47,352 nucleotides of DNA, from contig DYRG01000015.1 of the NCBI GenBank assembly GCA_020718845.1, forward strand, positions 13,603 to 60,954. The letters run 5' to 3'. The translations under genes were made by a program, and so were the position numbers. This DNA is from Thiomargarita sp. Its GTDB lineage: Bacteria > Pseudomonadota > Gammaproteobacteria > Beggiatoales > Beggiatoaceae. The notes under the pieces were generated by a model. That model did not search any database, was not told the DNA's origin, and saw only the letters and a list, made by a program, of their open reading frames with translations. The number at the start of each line of letters is the position of its first letter. Position 1 is the first letter of the stretch. This document shows positions 1-10,800 of this stretch, piece by piece.

Positions 1-2077
1 GCAACATTTTGTAATCATGTGAATTTACTGGAATATTGGTATGTACATTACCATCGCCCGCGTGCATATGTAATGCAATAAATAACCGACTTGCTCTCAA
101 TTTCTTATGCGTATTTTCAAGTTCTTTGCGAGTATTTTCAAATTCACGTCCACTAAAGATTTCATTTAAAGGAAATGCAATCGCTTGACGATAAGAAATT
201 CTCAATTCACGACTTTGTAATCGCTGAAAAACATCTAAATTTATTTTAGAATCCGCTAAAATAGTTTGCCAATCTTCTTTAACGTCTTGTAAAAGTTGTA
301 ATGCACGTTCTCGTTTGTAATCTAAGAGCTTTTGTTCTTCAGTATCATTATTTTTTAATTCAGTAATATCGCCTTTTAAAAATAATTCAATTGCATCGAT
401 AATGCTTAACTTATTGCTTATCGATTGCTCAATATTCATGCGTTCAATTTCATCACTATAATCGCCAAGTTTCTCAGGTGGAATGACTACGTCTTCATTC
501 ACTTTAAACGCATTAGTATGAGCGGCAATTGCGGCGGTGCGTTTTCTTTCAGCCCAGAAACGATGCTGCATTTCTGACGTGCGAGCAATAAAACCTTCTC
601 CTTGACGATCTTTCGTATGTTTAATGATTTGTTGCGCGGCTTGTTCAACGGCTTCTTCACTATCACCAGCGACATCTGCTAACAACAACATTTTAGGCAA
701 TTCTAAGCGCGTTGATTTAGTGCTGTAATTCACCGCTTTGATATATCTTTCATCTAAATGTTCTAATCCCGCCAAACGAACATTTTTTTTATCTTTGAAA
801 TAGGCAATGGTTTCTACAATTGCAGGGACAGCTTCTCTGACTGAACCAAAGAATTCTAAGCATAACGTATATAAGCAACGAGGTTTGGGATGTAATATGA
901 AAACTGCCGAGGTAATTAAGCCATCACAGCCTTCTTTTTGAACACCTGATAAACCAAATAAAACTTTATCCGTGACATCTTTTCCTAAACCTTGCTTACG
1001 AAAGGCTGATCCAGAAATATTTAAAATCTCTGGTTCTTTTAAAGTTGTTTTATGATCGGCAGAGAAAGTTGAAATCTTAAATTGCACGGTTTCTTGATCG
1101 TGGATTTTGCCTAAATTATGATTTAAGCGTTCGATATCAATCCATGCAACGCCTTGATTATACGGGGTAATCATTGTCCAACTGGCTAAATTATCTAACG
1201 TTGTTCCCCATAACACGGCTTTTTTGCCACCCGCATTCATCGCAATATTTCCACCAATTGTCGACGCTTCTTGCGAAGTCGGATCAACCGCGAAAATCAA
1301 TTGGTTAGCCGCTGCCGCATTTGAAACTTGCTGGGTAATTGCACCCGCGCCGACTCGAATTGTGGGGACTTTTTCCTCTAAACCCGCTAATTGTCGATAT
1401 TCAATTTTATCAATAAAATCAAGTTTTTCCGTATTGATAACAACCGCATTGTTATGCAAAGGAACGGCGCTACCCGTATAACCCGTTCCGCCGCCGCGAG
1501 GAATAATCGGCACATCCAATTTAATGCAAGCCGCTAATAAATTAGGCAATTCTTCTTCAGAATCAGGGACTAACACCGCAATCGGATGTTCGACCCGCCA
1601 ATCGGTCGCGTCGGTCGAATGAGAAACCCTCGACAAACCATCTAAACAAATATTATCAGAATGCGTAAATTTGCTTAAAGTTCTTTTAATGGTTTCTCGA
1701 AGTTGTTGTTGAGAAATGAGTGTAGATTCAAAGGTTTGAACGGCAGATTTTGCTAATTCATGCAAGCGAGTTGCTTTATCATTTTGATTAATGCGTTCTT
1801 CAAATTGCGCAAGCCGATGATGTAATGCGTCAATTAAGGCTTTTCTACGTTGTTGATTTGTAAGTAAATCTTCTTGAATAAACGGATTACGTTCGATGAC
1901 CCACATATCGCCGAGAATTTCAAAGAGCATTCGCGCAGATCGACTGGTACGTCGTTGATTTCTAAGGGATTCATTTAATTGCCAACCGTCTTCACCCAAA
2001 TAACGGAGAAAAATTTCGCGGTCAGAAAAAGATGTATAATTATAAGGAATTTCTCGAATGCGGGGAGTATCAGTCAT
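1..2077 (-). CDS. FAD/FMN-binding oxidoreductase (DUF3683/glycolate-oxidase-like), N-terminal part
   Basis: Partial gene: it starts at ATG 2077 and runs off the left edge, giving about 692 residues. The N-terminal ~90 residues resemble the DUF3683 region found ahead of some proteobacterial FAD oxidases. An FAD-binding PCMH domain follows, with PRGGGTGYTG near residues 193-203 and a second FAD-site stretch TIGGNIAMNAGG near 270. The FAD-oxidase C-terminal domain ends near the edge with HMHAGDGNVHTN, the usual flavin/metal-side motif of the glycolate oxidase/D-lactate dehydrogenase family. Family members of this type are about 1,200-1,300 aa and carry Fe-S and CCG cysteine domains further on, which would lie outside the window. 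Likely a membrane-associated 2-hydroxyacid dehydrogenase; the substrate cannot be read from the sequence. Confidence 0.85.
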   Translation of the reverse strand, partial: MTDTPRIREIPYNYTSFSDREIFLRYLGEDGWQLNESLRNQRRTSRSARMLFEILGDMWVIERNPFIQEDLLTNQQRRKALIDALHHRLAQFEERINQNDKATRLHELAKSAVQTFESTLISQQQLRETIKRTLSKFTHSDNICLDGLSRVSHSTDATDWRVEHPIAVLVPDSEEELPNLLAACIKLDVPIIPRGGGTGYTGSAVPLHNNAVVINTEKLDFIDKIEYRQLAGLEEKVPTIRVGAGAITQQVSNAAAANQLIFAVDPTSQEASTIGGNIAMNAGGKKAVLWGTTLDNLASWTMITPYNQGVAWIDIERLNHNLGKIHDQETVQFKISTFSADHKTTLKEPEILNISGSAFRKQGLGKDVTDKVLFGLSGVQKEGCDGLITSAVFILHPKPRCLYTLCLEFFGSVREAVPAIVETIAYFKDKKNVRLAGLEHLDERYIKAVNYSTKSTRLELPKMLLLADVAGDSEEAVEQAAQQIIKHTKDRQGEGFIARTSEMQHRFWAERKRTAAIAAHTNAFKVNEDVVIPPEKLGDYSDEIERMNIEQSISNKLSIIDAIELFLKGDITELKNNDTEEQKLLDYKRERALQLLQDVKEDWQTILADSKINLDVFQRLQSRELRISYRQAIAFPLNEIFSGREFENTRKELENTHKKLRASRLFIALHMHAGDGNVHTNIPVNSHDYKML

Positions 2078-2255
2078 AATTGTAGGTGAATTTGAATTTC
2101 AATGCTTGATTATACAATGTTGCAATGCAAAATTCACCCTTCTTCATGAGCTAATTGCATTTAATATTTTCAATTTTAACTCGTTATTATCCATTTCTTC
2201 AGTGAAAAAAGTAGTTATAGTTGATGAGCAGATTTATATGAAATAATAATGATTT

Positions 2256-2277
2256 CCCTCTTTATAAAAGAAGAGGG
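2256..2277 (-). terminator. weak hairpin downstream of lnt
   Basis: A 7-bp inverted repeat (CCCTCTT/AAGAGGG, loop 8 nt) lies 70 bp past the lnt stop. The T-rich tail is short on either strand, so it would be a weak terminator. The rest of the 270-bp spacer 2078-2347 shows no convincing gene. Confidence 0.35.
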
Positions 2278-2347
2278 ATTTACATAACATTTTCCTTTAT
2301 TAAAATGCTCAAAAAATTGGTTTGAAATGTCATGTTTAAGAAATTCT

Positions 2348-3874
2348 TTAAGTATGTGAGTGGTTATGATGTATGGGATACCAATAATAGTGCAAAATAA
2401 TCCCAACAAATAAAGAACAAAACATAAGAACTAATAGAGGAATATTTCCCGATAAAGAAAACGGTGTGCCCCCATCAAAGGTTTGAACTGTGCCTTTAAC
2501 AACGCTCACATCAAACTGGGGAGATTGTAGAGCAATTTTTCCTTTTTGATCGATAATTGCAGAAATCCCCGTATTGGTTGCTCTCAACATATAACGACCC
2601 ATTTCTAATGCCCGCATTCTTGCGATTTGTAAATGTTGATGCGGGGCAATTGAATCTCCAAACCATCCATCATTGCTTAAATTAACCAACAATGTCGCGC
2701 TTGGCATTGCACGGCGAATTTCCCAAGTGAAAACATCTTCGTAACAAATTGAAATACCTAAAATATTTGATTTTACCTGTAATTGAGGTTGTTCAATTGC
2801 ACCATTACTAAAATCAGACATTGGAATATCAATCTCACCCAAAATTGCTTTAACTAAACCACGAAAAGGAATAAATTCACCGAAAGGAACTAAATGACGT
2901 TTTTGATAGAAACCCCCTTTCTCTCCAGCAACCCACACGCCATTATAATATTGATCATTTTCTTTTAATGGAATGCCAATAATAAAGTTAATATTTTTGT
3001 CTTGAGAGATTGTATTTATTTCATCGATAACGGGTTGAACGTCATGATAATATTTAGGGATTGCCGTTTCGGGCCACACAATCACATCAACATCTAAATG
3101 TTCATTCGTTAAAGCTAAGTATTCACCAATAATTTGGGGTGCAAAATTATCGACAAATTTGGTTTCATTGGAAGTGTTGCCTTGAATTAAAGCAACTTTA
3201 AGCGATTTGTGTAAAGGACGAGTCCAGTCTGCGAAAGAAAGTAAGATGCTACTTACCCAAAGAAAAATTAAAGAAATCCACACAACTTTGGCTTTTCTGC
3301 CGCGAAGAATACCGTAAAGCAACAAACCCGCCGTCATTGACACCGCCCAACTCACTGCGTACACGCCGCCGATGGGAGCAAGTCCTGCTAAAGGTGCGTC
3401 GATTTGACTGTAACCTAATAATAACCAAGGAAATCCTGTTAAAAACCAACTCCGCGTCCATTCCAATAAAACCCATCCCGCAGGTAAGGCTAAAAGCACC
3501 CGCACTCGATTGCACGTTGGGAAAACTTTTAAAATAAATGCCCCTAAAATCGCGGGGTAAAGTGCCATCCCCATGATGAATAACCCATTGATTATTATAG
3601 CAGTTGGGGTGTCGATGCCGCCAAATTGGGCTAAACTAATGTACAACCAATGCACGCCGCTGCCAAACATTCCTAACCCGTACAACCAACCCCGCCAAAA
3701 GCCTCTTCCTATCGATATTCCTCGCCACAATAAAAACAAAATCATTTGAGATAAAATAGCGAGTGGAAATAAATTAAAAGGTGCAAATGCAAACACTAAC
3801 ATTCCACCCGCAAATAATGCTAAAACATCTCCTACCCATTTGTAGTTATTGAGAAATACCAAGAATTTTTGCAT
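2348..3874 (-). CDS. lnt: apolipoprotein N-acyltransferase Lnt
   Basis: Inner-membrane enzyme of lipoprotein maturation. It moves a fatty acyl chain from phospholipid to the N-terminal cysteine of apolipoproteins. The 508-aa length is typical. The first ~215 residues hold about seven to eight hydrophobic segments. The periplasmic nitrilase-fold domain follows, with the expected catalytic triad: E269 in VWPETAIP, K325 in YQKRHLVPFGEF and C377 in ISICYEDVF. A final membrane helix lies near residues 478-497, followed by a His-rich tail. The start at 3874 has a clear AGGAG about 8 nt upstream. The common partner corC/ybeX is not adjacent; upstream lies aguB, 112 bp away. Confidence 0.95.
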   Translation of the reverse strand: MQKFLVFLNNYKWVGDVLALFAGGMLVFAFAPFNLFPLAILSQMILFLLWRGISIGRGFWRGWLYGLGMFGSGVHWLYISLAQFGGIDTPTAIIINGLFIMGMALYPAILGAFILKVFPTCNRVRVLLALPAGWVLLEWTRSWFLTGFPWLLLGYSQIDAPLAGLAPIGGVYAVSWAVSMTAGLLLYGILRGRKAKVVWISLIFLWVSSILLSFADWTRPLHKSLKVALIQGNTSNETKFVDNFAPQIIGEYLALTNEHLDVDVIVWPETAIPKYYHDVQPVIDEINTISQDKNINFIIGIPLKENDQYYNGVWVAGEKGGFYQKRHLVPFGEFIPFRGLVKAILGEIDIPMSDFSNGAIEQPQLQVKSNILGISICYEDVFTWEIRRAMPSATLLVNLSNDGWFGDSIAPHQHLQIARMRALEMGRYMLRATNTGISAIIDQKGKIALQSPQFDVSVVKGTVQTFDGGTPFSLSGNIPLLVLMFCSLFVGIILHYYWYPIHHNHSHT

Positions 3875-3986
3875 CCGAAACTCCTTTTTTGTACGCTTCT
3901 GTTATGGTTAATGTCAAACATTGTAACCGCCGACCTTATCATAAAACAATAACACTTTTTTAATACTTGAGCACCACATCATGCAA

Positions 3987-4862
3987 TTAATCTAAATAAC
4001 GTTTGGTTAAATCCTGATAATAATCAATGCGTCGATCCCTCAAAAAGGGCCAAATTCTTCTCACATCCTCCGATCGTTTCTTATCAATTTCTGCAATTAA
4101 AATTTCGGGGTTTTCTATGCTTGCCTGCGCTAAAAATTCTCCTTGCGCACCTACTACAAAACTATTTCCCCAAAATTGAATCCCAGACGTATGTCCACTT
4201 GGATCAATTTCTAACCCACAACGATTACAACTTAAAACGGGAATTCCATTGGCAATTGCATGAGCTCGTTGAATGGTAATCCACGCCTCTTTTTGACGAT
4301 TTTTTTCATGCTGTTCATCATCGGGATTCCAACCAATTGCAGTCGGATATAATAAGATTTCTGCACCCGCTAATGCCATTAAACGTGCGGCTTCGGGATA
4401 CCATTGATCCCAACACACTAAAACGCCTAATTTACCCACTGATGTTTGAATGGGTTGAAATCCTAAATCTCCCATCGTAAAATAAAATTTCTCATAAAAA
4501 TTAGGATCATCAGGAATGTGCATCTTGCGATATTTACCAGCGATTGTTCCATCTTTTTCAAATACCACAGCAGTATTGTGATACAAACCAGCCGCTCGTT
4601 TTTCAAATAAAGAACTGACAATCACTATTTTTAGTTGTTTTGCTAAACCAGATAACCAATCAGTTTCTTCACTGGGAATGGGTTTTGCCAAATCAAATTG
4701 ATTCACGTCTTCAGTTTGACAAAAATATAAGCTGGCGTGTAACTCTTGTAATAAAACTAATTCTACGCCTTGTTGAGCAGCAGTTAAAATACCTTGTTCA
4801 GTGCGTTGGCGATTAATTTTCAAATCTGGATTGCAAGCGTGTTGAATGAGAGCAACTTTCAT
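3987..4862 (-). CDS. aguB: N-carbamoylputrescine amidase (nitrilase superfamily)
   Basis: Carbon-nitrogen hydrolase of 291 aa, the usual size for AguB. It converts N-carbamoylputrescine to putrescine, CO2 and ammonia, the last step of the arginine-decarboxylase route to polyamines. The nitrilase triad is complete: E40 (LLQELH), K113 (KYRKMHIPDD) and C150 (VLVCWDQWYPE). The CWDQWYPEAAR stretch and GIQFWGNSF are typical of the AguB subgroup. Its ATG overlaps the stop of the upstream 288-aa gene by four bases (ATGA), so the two are translationally coupled. Agmatine deiminase (aguA), often adjacent, is not in the window. Cytoplasmic. Confidence 0.92.
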   Translation of the reverse strand: MKVALIQHACNPDLKINRQRTEQGILTAAQQGVELVLLQELHASLYFCQTEDVNQFDLAKPIPSEETDWLSGLAKQLKIVIVSSLFEKRAAGLYHNTAVVFEKDGTIAGKYRKMHIPDDPNFYEKFYFTMGDLGFQPIQTSVGKLGVLVCWDQWYPEAARLMALAGAEILLYPTAIGWNPDDEQHEKNRQKEAWITIQRAHAIANGIPVLSCNRCGLEIDPSGHTSGIQFWGNSFVVGAQGEFLAQASIENPEILIAEIDKKRSEDVRRIWPFLRDRRIDYYQDLTKRYLD

Positions 4863-5725
4863 AAAATCTTCTTGTTTAAAATGTTGATGAAACGGGTTTT
4901 CATATCAACGGGTTCTTCCTCTTTTTCTACTATTTGAGAAACCGTTGGAGGTTTAGGTTTAGAAACGGTTTGTGCAGCTAATTTTGCTTGTGCTTTCTTT
5001 TTTGCCGCGAGTTCTGCCAAAATTTGTGCACGAATTTTATCTTTTTCAGACGTGCCTATTTTGCCACGATTTTGAGTTACAACATATTCTTGCAAGATAT
5101 TTTCCTCTAAATGTCGCGTAATGTACATTGCTAATTGATCGAGGAATTTGTTATCAATAGCTTGAGGAGGAATCAAATAATCTACTTTACCAAATTCTTC
5201 AAAATTTCTCACATTTAAATGGATATTAGCAGTTTCTAGTTCAGCGCGAAAAGCAAATTCAATAAAGATTTCACCTTCTAAATTAAAAAGCGCACGGAGA
5301 AATTTTTGTTGTTTATCATTATCCTGCAACCATTTGAAACGAATATTATGCCCCCACAAATACTCCCGCATTTTAGCAACTTCATTTATATCTCTGATTT
5401 CAAAGATATTTTTACGACGAGTATGACAAGCAATTCGTAGAAAGAATGTCATATTTTGTTCATCAAATCCACCCAAAATATATTCATCTTGTTTTAAGTC
5501 TTTATATTCACCTAAAACAGGGATTGAATATTTAACAGGTGGATTGGGTTGAATAAGTTTTAATTGCTCGACCATTTCATACAAATAAGAATAGACTTGA
5601 CGCATTTTAGGTTTGGTTAATTTTTCAAACTGTTCCGCGATATGTTTTTTCTTTTGATCGGCGACGGATTCTTGGGCTTTGACTTGCTCTGCTTGTTTTT
5701 TTAATTGATCGAGAAAACTACTCAT
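4859..5725 (-). CDS. conserved-looking protein of unknown function, coupled to aguB
   Basis: A 288-aa soluble protein that I do not recognise. No signal peptide or membrane segment is visible. Residues 1-35 are highly charged and probably form a coiled coil. Residues 40-210 look like a mixed alpha/beta domain with many aromatic residues. Residues 225-260 are a Lys/Ala/Gln-rich helix and the tail is basic. The start is supported by a strong GGAGG about 9 nt upstream. It overlaps aguB by four bases, which argues for co-expression, but nothing in the sequence links it to polyamine chemistry. Confidence 0.75.
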   Translation of the reverse strand: MSSFLDQLKKQAEQVKAQESVADQKKKHIAEQFEKLTKPKMRQVYSYLYEMVEQLKLIQPNPPVKYSIPVLGEYKDLKQDEYILGGFDEQNMTFFLRIACHTRRKNIFEIRDINEVAKMREYLWGHNIRFKWLQDNDKQQKFLRALFNLEGEIFIEFAFRAELETANIHLNVRNFEEFGKVDYLIPPQAIDNKFLDQLAMYITRHLEENILQEYVVTQNRGKIGTSEKDKIRAQILAELAAKKKAQAKLAAQTVSKPKPPTVSQIVEKEEEPVDMKTRFINILNKKIL

Positions 5726-6054
5726 GGGCGAACCTCCGTTAAATTTTTACACATCTGCTTATTGTACCTATAAAAAATAGCAGGGCAACTTTCCTTAGAA
5801 TCTCTATTTTAACTTTAACTCAAAGAGTATCTAAAATACCTTTATTTTCAGTGAAATACCAACACATCGATGAATTAAAAAATCTAAAAATCAAGCCCTG
5901 ATCCTCAAAGGACTGATTGTTCTTACGGCTTAATGAGAATGACACTATAAAAACTTATTAGGTGTTTAATTTTGTTTATAATGCTGCTGTTATTTGGTCA
6001 AAAATGATATATAATATTAGCATTTGATAATTTACTACAATTGAGGTAACGAAA
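5726..6054. promoter_or_regulatory. divergent intergenic region with outward-facing promoters
   Basis: This 329-bp AT-rich spacer separates the minus-strand 288-aa gene/aguB operon from the plus-strand peroxidase gene. Toward the peroxidase there is a perfect TATAAT at 6011-6016, with only a poor -35 match near 5988-5993. That would suit an activated promoter, but no FNR or OxyR box could be read with confidence. No small gene or stable RNA fold was recognised. Confidence 0.5.
5761..5788 (-). promoter_or_regulatory. candidate sigma-70 promoter for the 288-aa gene/aguB operon
   Basis: Read on the minus strand, TTGCCC (5783-5788) and TACAAT (5761-5766) are separated by 16 bp. They lie about 36-60 bp upstream of the ATG at 5725. 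The -10 is a good match and the -35 moderate. Confidence 0.45.
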
Positions 6055-7137
6055 ATGAAAATGTTGCGTACTTTGCTGTGGACGAGTTTAGCAGCCGCCA
6101 GCGTGACTGCACACGCAATGAATGGAGTGGACGGCGCAGTGAAGGGAATGGGTAGCACAAATGTCAATTGGCAACCGTTGCCCGAAATGCCTCCGATTCC
6201 AGCCGATAATCCTGTCACCGAACCTAAGGTCTTGTTAGGTAAAACGTTATGGTTCGATAAACGTTTGTCGAAAGATGGATCGTTATCTTGCAATTCTTGC
6301 CACAACGTGATGGCGGGCGGCGACGATAATCGTCCAAATTCCATTGGGTTAGGCGATAAACATACCGATCGCAGTTCGCCGACCATTTGGAACGTGGGCT
6401 ATCAATCTGTGCAATTTTGGGATGGTCGAGCAAAAACTTTAGAGGAACAAGCTAAAGAACCTTTCATTAGTCCCGCACAAATGGCAATGTCAAGTTGGGA
6501 CGCGCTTTTAGAACGTTTAAATAAAATGCCAACTTATGTAGAGATGTTTAAAGCGTCGTTTCCAAATGAAGAAAACCCCGTCACGCCCGATAACATTGCA
6601 AAAGCATTAGCAACTTATCAACGGGTTTTAAATACGCCAAATAGTGCTTATGATCGTTATGTGAAAGGCGATATGATGGCTTTAACTGAACAACAAGTGC
6701 GGGGTATGAAAACCTTTGCAGAAGCAGGTTGCACAACTTGCCATAATGGCGCTAATTTCAGCGGTCAACAAAAAGAAGGTGGGTTCTTTATGAAGTTCCC
6801 ATTATTCTCGGGCAGCGACTACGATAAGAAATATAAATTGCTAGATGATTATGGTCGTTATGACATTACAAAAAATGAGCAAGACAAACATGTTTGGCGC
6901 GTTCCAACTTTGAGAAACATTGCTCTAACTGCGCCTTATTTGCACAATGGAACAGCGATTACTTTATTTGAAGCAATTAAAGTCATGGCAAAAACCCAAT
7001 CCAATATCGAATTAACCAACGATCAAATTACCGATATTGCAATGTTTTTGGATTCTTTGACGGGTGAATTTCCTGTGCAAACCATGCCGAGAATGCCCGC
7101 CGCCCTTGGTATGACTTTTACTTCCAAAAAGAAATAA
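6055..7137 (+). CDS. di-haem cytochrome c peroxidase
   Basis: Periplasmic peroxidase of the bacterial di-haem family (CcpA/MauG), reducing H2O2 with electrons from small c-type cytochromes or azurin. A signal peptide ends at residue ~21 (SVTAHA). Two c-type haem sites are visible: CNSCH (C79, C82, H83) and CTTCH (C226, C229, H230). FDKRLSKDG and LRNIALTAPYLHNGT are family hallmarks. The 360-aa length is normal. A well-formed intrinsic terminator follows within 45 bp, so the gene is probably monocistronic. The CMD-like gene downstream may also serve peroxide or thiol defence, but that link is inference. Confidence 0.93.
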   Translation: MKMLRTLLWTSLAAASVTAHAMNGVDGAVKGMGSTNVNWQPLPEMPPIPADNPVTEPKVLLGKTLWFDKRLSKDGSLSCNSCHNVMAGGDDNRPNSIGLGDKHTDRSSPTIWNVGYQSVQFWDGRAKTLEEQAKEPFISPAQMAMSSWDALLERLNKMPTYVEMFKASFPNEENPVTPDNIAKALATYQRVLNTPNSAYDRYVKGDMMALTEQQVRGMKTFAEAGCTTCHNGANFSGQQKEGGFFMKFPLFSGSDYDKKYKLLDDYGRYDITKNEQDKHVWRVPTLRNIALTAPYLHNGTAITLFEAIKVMAKTQSNIELTNDQITDIAMFLDSLTGEFPVQTMPRMPAALGMTFTSKKK

Positions 7138-7152
7138 GTTTCATTAATTCTC

Positions 7153-7181
7153 AAGCCTAACAATTTGTTGGGCTTTTTTTT
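7153..7181 (+). terminator. intrinsic terminator of the peroxidase gene
   Basis: AAGCC-T-AACAA pairs with TTGTT-G-GGCTT around a short loop and is followed by eight T residues. Confidence 0.85.
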
Positions 7182-7237
7182 AGTTTCATGATTCATGATT
7201 ATCGTGTTGAATTGCTTTTTAAAAGGGAGTTTTTATA

Positions 7238-7828
7238 ATGAGCAGCACTGTTTTTAGAGATAATGTTTTTCCGCATCAACTATCTGATATTATGAGCTTA
7301 ATGCACTTGGCTACATTTGAAGGATCAGATGGCGAAGAGCATTGGCAAACGTATTTAACGCATAAGCAAAAAGAATGTATTGCACTTAGTTTGGGAATGT
7401 ATTATCAATGTGAGCATTGTATTGATTATCACATGAAAGTTTTAAACCGTTTGGGGCATATCAAAAAAGACATTTTTATGAAGAACATGACTTCAATGGT
7501 TCTCTTTCTAAGAGTTGACGTTTCTCGCATTAGTGAACGTGAGAAAATACGTTGGATGGAAGCGTGGCAAGAATTCGCCACCAAAGTCGCGTTGAAATCG
7601 GGCGATCCTTCCGTTCCTTATTTGATTGGTTTAGCAATTGGCATTGCACGCGACGATGATTTTCTTATCCAATTTTGTGGCGCAGAAGTTAAAAAAATCT
7701 TTGATACACAACAAGTTAACTCAAGTTTAGTGATTGGTGAATTAGAAGCCGTTGTGGTATTTATGAAAGCCGCCACTTCTAAAAATCGCATCGCCCACAA
7801 AATCGCCCAGTTAATTCATCAGGATTAA
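7238..7828 (+). CDS. carboxymuconolactone decarboxylase (CMD)/AhpD-like protein
   Basis: A 196-aa cytoplasmic protein with one CMD-type domain. Residues 44-70 (KQKECIAL...) carry the motif C58-E-H-C61-I-D-Y-H65, matching the CxxC-x3-H active site of the AhpD/CMD fold. Such proteins are either peroxidase-linked thiol reductants or, with other residues, lactone decarboxylases; the CxxC favours the redox type. The C-terminal ~100 residues go beyond the minimal domain. A GGGAG precedes the ATG. Position after a di-haem peroxidase would fit oxidative-stress defence (inference). Confidence 0.82.
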   Translation: MSSTVFRDNVFPHQLSDIMSLMHLATFEGSDGEEHWQTYLTHKQKECIALSLGMYYQCEHCIDYHMKVLNRLGHIKKDIFMKNMTSMVLFLRVDVSRISEREKIRWMEAWQEFATKVALKSGDPSVPYLIGLAIGIARDDDFLIQFCGAEVKKIFDTQQVNSSLVIGELEAVVVFMKAATSKNRIAHKIAQLIHQD

Positions 7829-7892
7829 ATCGTTTTGCATTACAGCACAAAACACGGCATACTAAATAAAAAACCGTAAGGGAGTTTATTGT

Positions 7893-10800
7893 ATGTTGTG
7901 GCTACGTTTCTTCTTAATTATCAATCTCTTAGCATCACCCGCTCATGCCGCGTTTGATTCCGCTAAAGCTAATCAAAACAAAGACTTAGAGCTTTTACGC
8001 ATTACGCCCGATGGTCGTGATGTCGCGGCGGGCAATGAAATTGTTTTCCAATTCAATCGCCCCGTTGTTCCATTAGGCAAAATGGACAGAAATGAAAATG
8101 AAATCCCGATTACGATTTCTCCAAAACCCGCTTGTGAATGGCGTTGGTTAGAAAGAAGTGCTCTCGCGTGTCGTTTGACAGATAAGAACAAATTAAAACC
8201 CGCAACTCGTTATCGTATTTTAGTTTCAAATACCTTAAAAACAGAGGACGGCACGGCTCTTTCTCAACCCGTTCAACATTCATTTATTACCGAACGTCCA
8301 AAAATAAGTTTTACGAGCTTTAAAGAGTGGAAAGCCCCCGCCATGCCTTATGTTCGCTTAACTTTTAATCATCCTGTTCACAAATCTTCTGTTGAGAAAA
8401 CCGTCTTTTTTGAATCTCAAAAACAACGTTTTAAAGCTATTGTTGAATTACCTCCAGTTGCTCAAAAAAACAAACAAGCTGATCCAGAAGAAGAAACCGG
8501 AGAAAATGACGAAGTTGAAAGCACTCAACCCGAAACAAAACCTCAAGCAGATTTTAGTCGTTTTTGGATTATTCATCCCGAAAAAATGCTCCCTGAAAAT
8601 GCCGATGTTACATTACAAATTGAACCCGGGTTAAAATCCCAATTAGGCGAAGAATACGGCAATGAACAGCGCGTTGTCGAAAGTTTTGCAACATTTCCTA
8701 AGTTTGAGTTTCTCGGATTTTCTTGCGTCGATAATCAAGAAAAACCGCTTGATTTCAAACCCGATCAAAAACCTTCAAAACGTTGCAATCCATTACGCAC
8801 CCCACAATTAGTTTTCTCTGCGCCTGTTCCTATTGAATCCATTAAAAGCGGTTTGAAATTAACACCTGATTTAGCCGGCGGTAGAAAAGATTATGATCCT
8901 TGGGAAAAATCATACCGTTCTAGCCAATTAAATCGCCCACATCGTAAAAATGAAAAATACACCGTTCATTTACCTGAATTGCTCAAGGCATACCATAATT
9001 ATTCTTTAGAATTAAATGGTCAAATTGCTGATTCATTTGGAAGAACTTTAAATAAACCTGTTTCTCTACAATTTCTCACCGATAACCGTTTGCCAACGTA
9101 TCATTTTGAACATTACAAAATTGTTCTGGAAAGCGGTTTAGATAGCCAAGCACCCATTTACACAACGAATTTTCAAAAATTGGATTTAATTTATAGCTTA
9201 TTAACTCCTCAAGGTTTTCAAAGAGATTTAAAAGCGGAACAAATCTTACCAAAAGTTAAAAATCTTTCAGTTAAAACACCGCTTGATATTCGACGTTTGA
9301 TTTCAAGTTCTTCAGGAATTATTGATGGTGTTTTCTATCCATTTCCAGATTCAAATAAAAAGCGTTCAGAAACCACGCATTTCTTTGGACAAATTACGCC
9401 ATTTCATTTAGAAGTGAAAGTCGGTCATCAAAACACTTTAGTTTGGGTAACGGATTTAAAAACGGGGCAACCTGTTCCTCAAGTTGAATTAAGCGCATAC
9501 GTTGGTAATTATTCAGATTTGGGAAATCAAGCTGAAATCAAAGCAAAAGCAACCACTGATGAAAACGGCATTGCTTTATTACCCGGTACAACTGAACTTG
9601 ATCCCGATTTAACCTTGCAAAATAATTACGAAAAAAATCATCCGCGTTTATTTGTGCGTGCTCAAAAAGACGATGAACTTGCTTTAATTGCTTTAGATAG
9701 TTCTTTTATGGTAAATGATTTGTCGAGTAATTATTCTGTGTATAGTTCACAAAAGAAAAAATACGGACATATTCATACATGGGGAACAACTGCACAAGGC
9801 GTTTATAAAGTGGGTGATACCATTCAATATAAATTCTTTGTTCGAGATCAAAGTAATACGGGCTTTGTTTTACCTCCAAAAGAAGGTTACAACTTAGAAG
9901 TCAAAGACCCAACAGGTAAAGTTATCTTTGAACAAAAAGAGTTGAAACTCTCTGAATTTGGAACATCTTCAGGAGAAATCAAATTACCCAAAACCGCCGC
10001 AGTGGGTTGGTATGATTTTGAATTAAAAGCAGATTTTGATAAAGATGCTTTCTGGACTCCTTTAAGAGTTTTAGTAAGCGATTTCACGCCCGCACCTTTC
10101 AAAGTTCAAAGTGTTGTTCACGGTGAATTATTTCAAGCAGGCGAGAATGTTAAAATAAATACCAATGCAACTTTGCACGCGGGTGGAGCTTATGTAGATG
10201 CTCGCGCAGAAATCCATGCAAAATTAGCTGAAGAAACCCTCGAACCAATAGAACCCGCTGCGCAAAATTTTGCATTTGATATATACGATCAGAAAGCCTC
10301 AGAAAGCCAAAAGGCAATTCATCAAAGTGAAGGAACTTTAAATGAAAAAGGCGAATGGTTAGCCGAGTTTAAATTACCCGTTGAACCACGCATTTTATAT
10401 GGCAAATTAAACATAGAAAGCACCGTGCGCGACGACCGAGGCAAAGACGTAGCTGCACGCAGCTCGGTGAAATTCGTAGCGCGAGACCGATTTGTGGGCG
10501 TTAAAACCACCGATTGGGTATGGAACGAAGGCAAAAATGCAGATATTTTATTCATCGTTTTAAATGAGCAAGGTAAAATCGCACCAAATACCCCTGTTGA
10601 AATCAAAATTCAACGCGAAGAAACCAAAGCTGCTCGAGTGAAAGGGGCTGGAAATGCTTATTTAACTGAATACCATAATGAATGGGTTGATGAAACCACT
10701 TTGCAAGCAACTTCTGGATTAGAAGGCACAAAGGTTTCTTTTATGCCTACAAAAGCGGGGCGTTATAAAGCAATTCTAACCGTTACAGATACCAAAGGAC

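Noticed and set aside
8392-8634. 80-aa frame inside the alpha-2-macroglobulin gene
   Set aside because: Lies in another frame of a clearly coding region and has no ribosome site; a shadow.
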